A DNA stretch of 19,499 nt from Acanthaster planci (lineage: Eukaryota > Echinodermata > Asteroidea > Valvatida > Acanthasteridae), in assembly GCF_001949145.1 (NCBI RefSeq), contig NW_019091509.1, positions 387,926 to 407,424 on the forward strand. Direction: 5' to 3'. Made by a program: the position numbers and the translations under genes. The notes under the pieces were generated by a model that saw only the letters and a program-made list of their open reading frames with translations, did not search any database and was not told the DNA's origin. Shown here piece by piece: positions 1 through 9,267 of the stretch. Positions within the stretch are counted from its first letter, which is position 1; the number at the start of each line of letters is the position of its first letter.

Positions 1-108
1 TTTGTTCCTAATTTATTTACTTTACTTTTTTACGGGTACCCGGCCCGGAAAAATAGAACCGGGTTTTGAAATCGACGGGCGGGTACCCGGGTACCCAGCA
101 CAGGCCTA
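1..108 (-). mobile_element. hAT-like DNA transposon terminus (partial)
   Basis: Read on the minus strand, the sequence starting at 108 is TAGGCCTGTGCTGGGTACCC. The form TAG-G-n-CTGTGC is typical of terminal inverted repeats of animal hAT transposons. Behind it lie GC-rich subterminal repeats built on GGGTACCC (about 34-43 and 81-96), a usual hAT arrangement. The element runs off the left edge, so neither the other end nor a transposase is visible. It abuts Penelope-like coding sequence exactly at 108/109, which suggests insertion into that older element. The 8 bases at 109-116 (GTGGAGGA) are then the expected target-site duplication. The family call rests on the terminal pattern alone. Confidence 0.45.
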
Positions 109-1750
109 GTGGAGGATATGATAATTATCGTTGATTATTTTGCGGAGGGGAAGAAGGTGAGTATGCGAGGTGGTTGTTTCTCCGCAGGGGGTCTTCTCCT
201 TGAGTGCAAGACTTCTAGAGACAGAGCGGGCCCTATTGATAGAGCGTTGAACTTAGTGATAGCTGTGCCCCCTTGCAATCAAATGCCTCTTCAGTTCCTG
301 TGTATGACGGGAGAAATCTGAATCATTAGAACAAATGTGTCTCGGCCTGAATGCTTCGCTGTATGCAAAACCAATCTTGCAATGTCTAGGGTGACAGCTG
401 GATGAGTAATCTGTGGGCTTGGAATACAGGTCAGTAGTCACAAGGTTGTTCTCCTTCCAGATGCAGACATCGGGAAGGTTGGCCTAATGGAGGGAATGTT
501 CTGAAGTCAATATAATTGTACTGTGGAAACAATTGACATGGTTAATGAAGATGTCTAGACTGCTACTGTCACTGGTCCAGATGAAAAATACATTATCAAT
601 GTATCTCTACCAGATCCAAGGGTGGCATGGTGCTGAAGTAAGCATGCGCTCTTCGAAGTTACCTATGAAGAGGCAAGCAAAGGAGGGAGCCATGCGGGTG
701 CCCATAGCTGTGCCATGTTCCAGTGCCTGTAGATAGCGTTTGCCCATGAAAAAGAAATTGTTCTCTGTTAGTACAAGTCTCATAAGCGTCCTGACATCAC
801 TGATTGGGAGAGGTGTGTGTCCGCTCTTCATGTAGAAGACATGAATATCTCCTTCAGGGGGAATGTTAGAATAGAGAGAAGAAACATCAAGGTCCCAATG
901 ATGGCTGTGCTGGGAATCTGGTTCTTGATGTTTTCCAGCCTACGTAGGAAGTCTGACCTGTCGTGGATATATGTCGCAATCTGTAGAACGAGGGGTTTGA
1001 GAAAAGTGTCAGTGAACAGTGATATGTGTTCAGTGGGCGATCCATTACTGGAAACGATTGGCCTCCCTGGATTACTTTCCTTGTGGATCTTGGGGAGTAG
1101 GTAAAACCTAGCAGTTCTACAATCAATAGGGGACAGAAACTTATGAACTTTCTTGGATAATTGGTCACATGAACGCATATCATCCAGTACCTGCTGAATC
1201 TGTTATGAGAATGTTCCTATTGGGTCAGAATCAAGGGGGATATAGTTAGTATGATTGTTAAGGTGGTGATGGGCTTCAGCAATGTGTTGATGTCGGTCCA
1301 TAATTACCACAGCTGAACCTTTATCTGCCAGATTGATGATGATGTCAGTGTGAGAGCGCAGGGAGTTGAGTGCTGAACCCTCATCCCTGGAGAGATTATC
1401 TTGAGGAGTATGACGAAAATGATCAGGGTTATTCACTTGTCAATGGACAACCTGTGCTTAGGTCTCAAGGGCTGGTATACGATTCTTTGGGTGTACCAAG
1501 GTGCTTTGGACATTGAGAGGCTGCCGGTCGCACGGAGCAGAGTCAAAGAAAAAGTCTTTAAGTCGTATCCCGTGGAAGTATTCAGTGAGATTTTGGCTGA
1601 GTTCTACCTGGTTCATGAAGAACACAAGATTGGTGAGTCCCCTTTCCATCTCAATACACATGTTCCTATACATAGCATCGGGACAGTTAGATCTAAGTTC
1701 AGAATCAGATAAAGGTTTTGATGGCAAATCATTCAGTTTGTTCATCACAA
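109..1750 (-). pseudogene. Penelope-like element reverse transcriptase, degenerate
   Basis: This is a broken reverse transcriptase of the Penelope-like (PLE) class, read on the minus strand from about 1750 down to 109. In order it shows an N-terminal region (1748-1458), an I-I-N-L-A-D-K-G-S-A-V-V block (near 1340), L-P-K-I-H-K with G-R-P-I-V-S-S (near 1090-1040), motif A D-V-S-S-L-Y-S-N-I-P (about 859-888, catalytic Asp kept), G-T-A-M-G-T-R-M-A-P-S (near 690), motif C, and a C-terminal L-Y-S-K-P-T-D / S-S-C-H-P block (near 420). Motif C reads Y-I-D-N (592-603) where the family has Y-I-D-D. Defects include stops near 1455, 1200, 607-609, 486 and 250, and a one-base frameshift close to motif A. 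The GIY-YIG nuclease expected after the RT domain is absent because the sequence meets a hAT-like terminus at 108. It is a fossil and not part of the host gene. Confidence 0.9.
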
Positions 1751-2107
1751 AGTTGCAAGCTGATCAGAATTGCACATATTTAAAACAATTAATGGGCAGG
1801 AATCCCTCATTGAAATGCGACCCTGGCAACACAGAAACAATCAGGCTATTGCCCCCAGGGGAACAACAGCCTATCCAAATGGCATACTTATAAGGAGACA
1901 CACACAGGCACACTTGTGACATGTCTGGTGACCTTCAGTTAGAAACTCAGTTCACTCTTGGCCACTTGGAAACCAATTTAAACAAAACACCCTAATACTA
2001 TTGACCAAAATTAATAAAAGCATGATATCAGTCATCTCAAGACAAAATTTTTTTTAAGTAACCCGAAGATAACCACTGAGCCAGAGGTTAATATTGTCTC
2101 TGACACT
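1751..2107. other. Non-coding flank between two dead elements
   Basis: AT-rich sequence between the Penelope-like fossil and the Mutator-like fossil. I recognise no gene, RNA or clear inverted terminal repeat. It presumably holds the 5' remainder of the Penelope-like element and the left terminal region of the Mutator-like element, but no boundary can be drawn. Confidence 0.5.
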
Positions 2108-3889
2108 ATGGGTCGAGTTAGACGGGGAGTTTTTCAGAAGAAAAGAACTTGATTCAAACAGAAGCATGAATTGACACCCAAAACTTTACACGGGTGCCAA
2201 TGAGGATTCAACTGAGAAAAAAGTCTCGGTATGTTCGACCAACATTTGAGCAGCTTGAGCTAGCTGTTTGCAGAGATGAAAGAGGGTTTTTCTGCCAGGC
2301 GCTACCAATAGCAGAGGCCAAGAGTAGAGATGTCATGTTGCTCCGACCGAAAACTGCAGAAATTACTCCACTCGACCAGCTCTAGTCCAAGGATGGAACA
2401 AATCAATCAGGAGGATATTACTTTGTGAGTTTACGCTCAGCGCTGCAGCTGGGTGCACATGCTGGACTTGACTACCAAAGACTGCATCCTGGGTGTGACA
2501 GCCAACCAGAACTCATGCCAGAGGCAGAAGAATGCAGAGGCTTGGCTGTTTCAGAAGTGATGCACTACAAAAATACTGACATCACAGCAGCAGGTGCAAG
2601 AAGGCTCCTGGCAGCTATAGACACGACTGTTCCTTCAGGTAGGGGACTGCAAAAAATTGCACACAAATGCGGTGAAATTACAACTCAGGAGAACCTGCGA
2701 GACATAGCTGCAAAGAGGGGAACTGTGAAAGACATCCACGAACTACAGGGATTTGAGAGGGAGAGTCCAGTTGCTGTTGAGATGTATAGCCTGCATAACA
2801 ACCCACTGAGAAATGTCCGGAAACAAACTCTCTTTGTGCCAGCAACACAAACCAGAGACACAGTCTGTGAAAATGTCACCCCTCGAAGTACGTGTTCATG
2901 TATCATCACGAAAGCAAACTTTGCTAGAGATGACATATGCAGCGAGCAAAAGGGCAGAAAACAAAGTGGCCCGGACACTTTGGATGCACAGCTTACACGC
3001 CGTCCTGAATTTAACATGGGAGACGAGAAGGAAGGGGAACTGAGATGTGCTGCGAAAATGCTACAAAGTGAGGAGCCCTTGTTAGTGAGCAGTGTGATCA
3101 CTGATGCAGACGGGCATTTGGCAGCTGGTTTGAAATCCCACATGAGGAGCAGAACTGACACGGACCCTGTGGAGCAATGGTCTGTCCTCATTTGAATAGG
3201 TCTTTATGTTCTGCTGTCGGTAAGGCCAATTTCAGTACAACTATGTTCCCCCAATGTGCATATAGAACTGAGAGACAAAGACAACAACTGAAAATCATTT
3301 TGGTGATGATGTAAGTCATCGTGCACAAGCTGAAGCCAGTGCAATCCTCGAAAAATGTAACGGAAATGTTGAGAAAATGAACAAGTTTGCAGCTAAGGCT
3401 TCAAACGCCATCCCAAAATACCTTGCGGGGAATCACAGTCTGTGCCAAAAAGGTTCACAAATTTGTAAAGGCAATTAAAAATTCCCTTACATGCCATGCT
3501 ATATAAGGGGAAAGCTTAAGTTTTCCAATGCTGTCAAGTTCCTTCTAAAAAAACTTGTGAAAAACGAATCGGGTATGAGGCTTTACAAAAAAACAAGGTA
3601 CAGTATGAGTACCCAAAAGAGTGAAGCCATGAATCATGCTTTTGGAATGACCAATCCTAAAGGTAATCTCACCTTTTCAAGGAATGCTACAGCCAGAGAT
3701 CACAGCTCAGTACACCTCATTAATAACAGGTACGCAAACTCCATCATAAAGAAACGCAAAGCGGCTGGATGTCCAATAAGCATTGGCACCCCAGCAGCAC
3801 ATGCTCTCGCTGAAATGGACAAAAAGCAAAAATATCACAGAAAGCATGCTAAGTCAAAAGGATATCAGAAACGTAGGGCACAATGTTGA
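2108..3889 (+). pseudogene. Mutator-like (MULE) transposase, degenerate
   Basis: This is a decayed transposase of the Mutator-like family common in marine invertebrates. The likely original start is ATG at 2108, opening with M-G-R-V-R-R-G-V-F-Q-K-K-R, a basic N-terminus I recognise from this family. The middle part carries R-E-S-P-V-A-V-E-M (about 2757-2783), P-A-T-Q-T (about 2839) and V-I-T-D-A-D (about 3097-3114, an Asp in a catalytic-type position). The C-terminal part (3491-3886) has K-T-R-Y-S-M-S-T-Q-K-S-E-A-M-N, N-P-K-G-N-L-T-F-S-R-N-A and a lysine-rich tail. Around 2780 related transposases have an acidic V-(D/E)-G-D/A-Y-N-N type motif; here it is altered. Defects: TGA at 2150, a frameshift before 2194, TAG at 2383, frameshifts near 3189 and 3297, and TAA at 3476. 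It lies upstream of the first visible DYNC2I1 exon on the same strand, which is probably coincidence. Confidence 0.85.
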
Positions 3890-4068
3890 GGGGAGAGATA
3901 CCATGCTTACTTTACTGCATAGGCCATGTACAATCCACGACAATTGAATCCCGGGCAAAACGACAAATCCAAATGCAAAAAAATGAAAATGTCCGATATG
4001 TCTACTCAGAACACAGTTACTGTGCAATGAATGTGTAAAGTGAACAAAATCTGCCAACTTTTAAGTTT

Positions 4069-4150
4069 GAAAATGTTAGGGTTACATCACCCTAGGGGTT
4101 GAAAGCATCAGGGTTACGGTCATCTAGGGTTGAAAGTGCTAGGGATAGGG
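4069..4150 (+). repeat. Short tandem repeat, ~32 bp unit
   Basis: Two and a half degenerate copies of a ~32 bp unit. Each has a GGGTTAC word, then a CTAGGG(G)TTGAAAG word. Copies start near 4069, 4101 and 4132; the last is partial and ends in AGGGATAGGG. It follows the end of the Mutator-like fossil by about 180 bases and may be part of its 3' end, but no matching 5' repeat was found. Confidence 0.6.
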
Positions 4151-5879
4151 CTTACCCTTTTCTGGATTAGTCCTGGGAGCAACTTACATCAGTTACTTTA
4201 AGTGTTCTCCAACATGCACGGCGGATAGGTGTCATGCCCCTTGCATGCCCCTTTCCTCTTACAGGTTTTCCGTGCATTATTAGTTGCAGGGGGCTCCAGG
4301 AACAGGTGGTCCCAATTCACACAAAAGAAATTGTGGCAAACATGGCTCACATCGTACCCGCCATTGTGAAATACAGGGTGTACTGAACTAATTGAAGCCC
4401 ATTGAAGACAATGTAAAATTCTACCACATTTTCAGCCCCGGTGCTGGCAACCAAAGTCCCTCAGGCCTCTCAAACAAAAAACAAAGTGTTCTGGGGTCAT
4501 TCAGCTTTCAATTGATTTTCAATTGTTAGTAGGTTAACCGCTAAAATTTCTGATTATCCACCAAAAACAAACTCACCCTCCAAAAGAACTCACCCCCAAA
4601 AAGTGAACGTTCCCAAGTCTGTCAGCAGACATTTTTCAAATGACATCCCTCCACCTTTTCAGGCTCTTGGGACAATTGTTCAGAAGGATTTTTCTATGCT
4701 TTGCCCTGGGATGGGAGCCCTTGAATCTAGGGAGTTCATTCTGGGCTATTCTTCCACAATCCCACAATTTCTTGTGCCTTAAAGTTTTCTATTTTTCAAA
4801 TAAAGTGTAGGGGTACTTTTTGAACACCTTGGACTGGCGAAGACTTTCCCTTGAATTTGGCAGTGCACCCCTATGATCAGCACCACAATTTTTTGCTGGT
4901 GATCTGCATCCTTAAAACTCTGTGTACTGAGGTATAGGAAATTGAATATTCAGCATTTGTTGGTGCTTGTTAAGATCTCACAGCAACATCAGATCTAATG
5001 CTTGCACAGTTCCTTGTGTTGTCATGCACCCTAAATTTACATGTGCAGTTATTGCCCTCAATGAACTCTTTCTTCTGGAGTTATTTTTGGAATAAATAGC
5101 CACATTGTGTACAGCATTTTGTGTTTTGTTTGAATCATTTTTATTGTGGCATTTGTACAAAAGCGTATTTTACAAGATTTCATGATCATTCTCTGTGATA
5201 AATAGCATATTTGGTTCCTTATGAACTCAGTTTTCCAGTAGTGGTCAACATTTTGTTGGCCAGTCTTAGCTAAATTCATACTACGCCTTTGAAAACTGAT
5301 GTATTGGAGGCAGGAGAATTACAAATCAAATAAAATTACAAATGTTGCATGGATAATGGAACAGTCTATCAAAATTTTAAAAGTTTATTTACAACGGCAA
5401 GAGTAGGTCTAATATCAGTGATTTTCCTGTCTCTGTTTCCTGGTCATATTAAGCAAAACAATAAGCATTGCTAGGATATTACTGGCCCGTCTTGTGCTGC
5501 TAAGATGCAGGCAGTAGTTGGATATTTTTTTGAATGTTTTCTATTATTTCTGACTAAACAGTGATGATCATTGAACACTTTGAAGTTCCAGAGTTGCAAC
5601 TTTTTCTGTGTCCTTCCTGTATGCTTGTGTATATTGTACTATGATAAAGTTATTCTTGTTTTGCAAACAGTACCTCTGTAGTATGCATTTTCTATTCCCA
5701 AGTTGAATGCTTGACCAAAATGCGCTTAAGAGTTAGCCCCACAACTGTCGATACTTGAAATATTCTATTTTTTTTTATATTCATGAAAAATAATATATAC
5801 CATTAACTATAGCATGACATTACCTAAATCGGTGATTTCAAATTAATTACACATATTTATTTTTGTCACAAAAACACAG
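4151..5879 (+). other. Upstream intron of DYNC2I1, no gene seen
   Basis: AT-rich non-coding sequence with no convincing exon. Short open frames near 4978-5279 have no recognisable protein character and are T/A-driven. It ends in the splice acceptor AAAACACAG at 5871-5879, so at least its 3' part is intron of the DYNC2I1 gene. How far upstream this intron reaches cannot be told from the window. Confidence 0.55.
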
Positions 5880-6106
5880 TATCAAACAAACCAGCATCAA
5901 GAAGACTTCGGCAGACATTTATCAACTTCTCTGCAGCAAAACAAAGACAAATTTATAGTAAAGCTTCACAGAGGGCAGTGCAACGTGGTCGAGAGCTGAT
6001 GAATCTGATTGAACTTGATGTGTCTGCATTCTCTCTGTTTGAAATGCCTCCTGTAAAGGTGTACGAGTTGTACATCAAGAGTTATGGACGGTCAAACTCA
6101 AAACAA
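5880..6106 (+). CDS. DYNC2I1: DYNC2I1 (WDR60) internal exon
   Basis: Internal exon of the dynein-2 intermediate chain 1. This is a subunit of the motor that returns intraflagellar transport trains from the ciliary tip. The exon follows an acceptor at 5878-5879 and ends at a consensus donor (CAA|GTAAGT at 6104-6112). Two bases complete a codon from the previous exon; then 75 codons run open. It begins S-N-K-P-A-S-R-R-L-R and holds an amphipathic, basic helix-like stretch (Q-R-G-R-E-L-M-N-L-I-E-L). Its most diagnostic part is F-S-L-F-E-M-P-P-V-K-V-Y-E-L-Y-I-K-S-Y-G-R. Vertebrate WDR60 has a near-identical pattern (L-P-P-V-x-E-Y-x-x-Y-I-K-x-F-G) in the linker before its WD40 propeller. It ends in phase 0 with S-K-Q. 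The assignment comes from remembered family sequence, not a search. Confidence 0.88.
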
Positions 6107-6139
6107 GTAAGTGCTTTATATATTCACGAATATGCACAG

Positions 6140-6550
6140 TAGGCTTAGGCAATATTTCGGTATTACCGAATACCTCAGTTTTTTAGTACCAAACAATACC
6201 GACTAACAATCCATGAATACCGGAATACTAGCTAATTTGGTATTGAATTTCAGCACTGCAGTATTCTGGCTAATTTGTTCAGAATGTTCCCAGGACCCTC
6301 TTAAGACAACAGACATTTGTATCCACAACAGTGACTGCAGACTTAGTGGTTTCAGTTACCCAGTCTAGCATCGTGCTTGTTTTGTCTCTTTTGGTGAGGA
6401 GATAAGACGTAACGTGATACTTCAGGATGCAGCCATCAACCCACTTGTTAAAAGGTTTTGTTTTGCTGTCGCTAGTGTCGAGTTTGTGGTTTTGGAATAG
6501 CTTGTAGGGAGTGCTTCTTGTATTGCCCTCCAGCACATATCACAGCCCTA
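6140..6550. mobile_element. Possible hAT-type MITE
   Basis: The left end begins TAGGCTTAGGCAATATTTCG, followed by repeated GGTATT / AATACC words (6160-6270). This is the style of subterminal repeats in hAT-derived miniature elements. A candidate right end at 6550 reads TAGGGCTGTGATATG on the minus strand, also hAT-like. The two ends match well only over the first four bases, and the flanking 8-mers (ATGCACAG; CAGCTTGG) are not a duplication. The right boundary may therefore be wrong, or two element ends may be juxtaposed. An 85-codon minus-strand open frame inside (6279-6536) resembles nothing I know. Confidence 0.35.
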
Positions 6551-7360
6551 CAGCTTGGAATGAAAACTCAGCGGGTCTTCCGTGTCTGCACTGGACTTTA
6601 TTTTCCAAAGATTTTTATTGGCGGATGAGAAGATATGAACGATACTTGTGCTAGCCTTGTGCTCTCTTCGTGCTTTTTGTCCTTTATATAAAATATGTAC
6701 AAGTATTGTGTGAAAATTTATCTAACCAATGTGTGTTCAAACTATAAAATAATTCCATAAATCTGCGTTCTGTTCGACATCCACGACAATCATCGATCAG
6801 TTTTAGTGTTCTCACAATCATTCCAACCACACAAAAAGAGAAGCAAAAATCCGATTCCTCAGTTGTCACTGGTTGTATTTCAGTTTGTCTGAAATAAATT
6901 GAGAACAGCGTGGTTGATCAAAAAGATCTCTCAGTTTTGATTAATCAAATACCTTGTGATGTGTTTTGAATAATAAACTTTACTGTCATAGGACAACATG
7001 TTTAATGTGCATGTGAAATTTAAAAAAAGAAACTACATGTGAAAGCATTGATCCAGGGATTTTTAAAGACTTTCAATCGCCATGGATGACGACAAAGCTA
7101 ATAGTAACTAGACTGTATGCACATGTAGGCCTGTGTGTACCTGCAAGAATGTGAAGGCTCATCAACTAAAGCCCCCATCCATGTAAGTAGTCTTTCCAAC
7201 ACAAATTGTGTCATGGAGAGACATTTTTATTTAATTTTCTGGGTTTTTTTTAATTTACTTTTGATACCCCTGCATGACAGGATTGATAGATAGTTCTTGT
7301 TCATTTGCCCACTGCCTAGAGGGAGGGTGTAATGAACCCACTGAGAGTTCACGTAGTAAA
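6551..7360. other. Intron sequence, nothing recognised
   Basis: AT-rich intron sequence without a recognisable exon, RNA gene or repeat. Confidence 0.5.
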
Positions 7361-7425
7361 CTATTTGCATCACCACTTTGTTCAGGCTCCAGAGTCTTTT
7401 TGTCTGAGGTACAGGCAGAAAGATT
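7361..7425 (+). repeat. Duplicated segment, copy 1
   Basis: A ~65 bp block with TATTTGCATCA, GCTCCAGAGTCTTT, GTCTGAGGTA and AGAAAGATTC recurs 266 bases downstream at 7627-7691 with about a dozen differences. The shared word TGCTCCAACTTTT then appears at about 7539 and 7695. This suggests a diverged tandem duplication of ~266 bp whose second copy has lost much of its length. Confidence 0.65.
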
Positions 7426-7626
7426 CGAGTGTAGAGCAAGCAACCCTATCCCTTTGGGGTGGGTGGAATTTTAAAAAAATATGTTCCTCCCATGGCTTTG
7501 TGCATTTCTCTACAACCAACTCCTACCTTGTTGACCTATGCTCCAACTTTTTGCAGTCCACTCTTTACAGCAACCAGATTTTAAACTGATGGCCTCTTGT
7601 GCCCTCACGCTCGCAGCGATGCAAAT

Positions 7627-7691
7627 TTATTTGCATCATTGCTTTGTTCGAGCTCCAGAGTCTTTAGTCTGAGGTATGGATAGAAAGATTC
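7627..7691 (+). repeat. Duplicated segment, copy 2
   Basis: Second copy of the block at 7361-7425, in direct orientation, followed at once by the TGCTCCAACTTTT word that lies ~115 bases further on in copy 1. The order fits a deletion inside this copy. Confidence 0.65.
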
Positions 7692-7963
7692 TTTGCTCCA
7701 ACTTTTAGATCCCCTCAACTGTCCTTCCATTTGCTCCTTTATAACGCGGGCGTAACCCTCTTAGCCAAGTCATAAATGCTTGAACTGCTCACATAGTTTG
7801 TGTGTATGTGCCCTAAATGGCGCTAAGGCCAGTAGGCAGCAAATAAGCCTTACTAAGATTGACCCTCAAAAGTAATTGATCGATATGATGCTAAGATGTT
7901 GTTGCTTCCCCTCATTTTTGTGATAATATCTAATTTTGCCATTGTTTGCCTGTCCTCATCATG

Positions 7964-8051
7964 TACCTTCAAAGTAATTCCAGAGATTTGGTACAGAAGG
8001 CAACATTTAAAAGGGCATTTCCAGTTTTGCCAGGTTTTTTTCTGACTTTTC
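7964..8051 (+). repeat. Dispersed repeat, copy 1
   Basis: A ~90 bp block containing ACCTTCAAAGT, CAGAG-TTTGG, AAAGGGCATTTCC and AGTTTTGCCAG, then TGACTTTTC. It matches 10869-10959 in order and orientation. Both copies lie in the same intron 2.9 kb apart. I do not recognise the family, and no tRNA-type promoter box is visible that would make it a SINE. Confidence 0.6.
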
Positions 8052-8540
8052 TATAATTCGCTCTTTCATTTAGCAATATATCGAAACGTTAGGGACAAAA
8101 TGCTACTGATGCCATTAAGAACAGGAGGAGCCCATTGATTTTTTAACTCAAGTTAACTGCAGTTCTGTGTGATGGATTTCTTTGGTTCAAATGGATTTAA
8201 CCAAAGTAATTCATAGACTTCATCACTGTGTAAATTCAAGAATAATATTTTATGACAGAGAACCGGACTTTCATGCTTTAGAAACCCTCCTACGCCTTTT
8301 TTTCTATTGAGTGAAACAGATTTTCCTTTGCCACTCCGCATTAGAAACAACGTAACAGCGCCACCACTTGGTCGAATTTTATGATTCAAACACTGAACTG
8401 CATGTCAGAAATAGATCTGTTTAATGATGGTACAATTGTTGGACAACATTAACGACCGGACTCTCCTCGCCAAATAATCATGCTTGTTTCATTGACGCGA
8501 AAGCGTCTTCTTTTACGCGTGTTTTGCTATACCTACACAG

Positions 8541-8585
8541 CAATCGCACATGGAGAAGCAAAGCGACAGAGGGCAGATTTACAAC
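8541..8585 (+). other. Candidate orphan ATG exon inside the intron
   Basis: A 45 base segment sits between an acceptor-like CTACACAG (ending 8540) and a strong donor (AAC|GTAAGT, 8586). It contains ATG at 8550 opening M-E-K-Q-S-D-R-G-Q-I-Y-N in phase 0. Just upstream is a locally CpG-richer stretch with a small hairpin, GACGC-GAAA-GCGTC (8494-8507). It could be a first exon of a gene nested in the intron or an alternative exon. One option is a link to the chromo-domain sequence at 9268, since an AG at 9281-9282 would join in frame, though that acceptor is weak. Short exons of this quality also arise by chance. Confidence 0.2.
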
Positions 8586-8787
8586 GTAAGTTCAATACGA
8601 ATATTAAGAATTGTGTTTCATAAAGTACCTGATAAGAACAAGGGAAACCTCTAGAATATGACAGTATAAAAGCTATGTACATGTGAGAGCAACTTGTGGT
8701 ATAAAATGTAAAATGAAAACAGCGATAATGTTGCCCTGAGACTTTTTTTTTTACTAAGCTAGTTAGGCGTTACCATTTTGCACATGG

Positions 8788-8860
8788 GTAGGCCCCGCTT
8801 ACGTACACACAAACAGGTAGGCCACGTCTAACGTAAGAACATGCACATGTAGGCTGAACC
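8788..8860 (+). repeat. Short tandem repeat with GTAGGC starts
   Basis: Two and a part degenerate units beginning GTAGGC at 8788, 8817 and 8849 (periods 29 and 32). The first two share CG-ACGTA-G/C-ACA internally. Confidence 0.5.
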
Positions 8861-9267
8861 TAAAATGAAATTTGATGGGGCAGCATAATCTGTATTTTAA
8901 CAGGGATAGGCCTACATTTGTTATAAGTGTTCTGATTTTTTAGTATGCATTGTTCATCGCTTAATTTTTGGCTTGTCTAAAAACAATAATCAAAGCTAAC
9001 GGTTACTACAAGAAAAAGAAGTGTCAAATTTATTGAAGCATGGGCCGCTGCTTTCTCACTGTAAACCATGTCTATGACGCACAGTCCAAATTCATGTTTA
9101 TCTCGTGATTTGAAGATGGGAGACACAAATTGGAAGACAAGATATGAAGGAAAAAGAATAAACGATGTTGCCTGCCCTCCATCCTTGGGTTATAGCCTTT
9201 ATTAAAGTACTAAGTGGCTAACTAAGTACAACAAAACTAAGCCTGTCCTTTTATTTCCATTCCACGG

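Noticed and set aside
1401-1893. Open frames on the + strand of 103 and 130 codons
   Set aside because: They lie antisense to the Penelope-like reverse transcriptase, which has recognisable motifs on the minus strand; the + frames show none.
2685-3191. 168-codon minus-strand open frame
   Set aside because: Shadow of the Mutator-like transposase frame on the + strand, which carries the conserved blocks.
6279-6536. 85-codon minus-strand frame as a hAT transposase remnant
   Set aside because: No zinc-finger or catalytic/dimerisation motif of hAT transposases could be seen.
7700-7900. tRNA or tRNA-derived SINE
   Set aside because: No A-box/B-box pair or cloverleaf could be drawn here or at the related copies.
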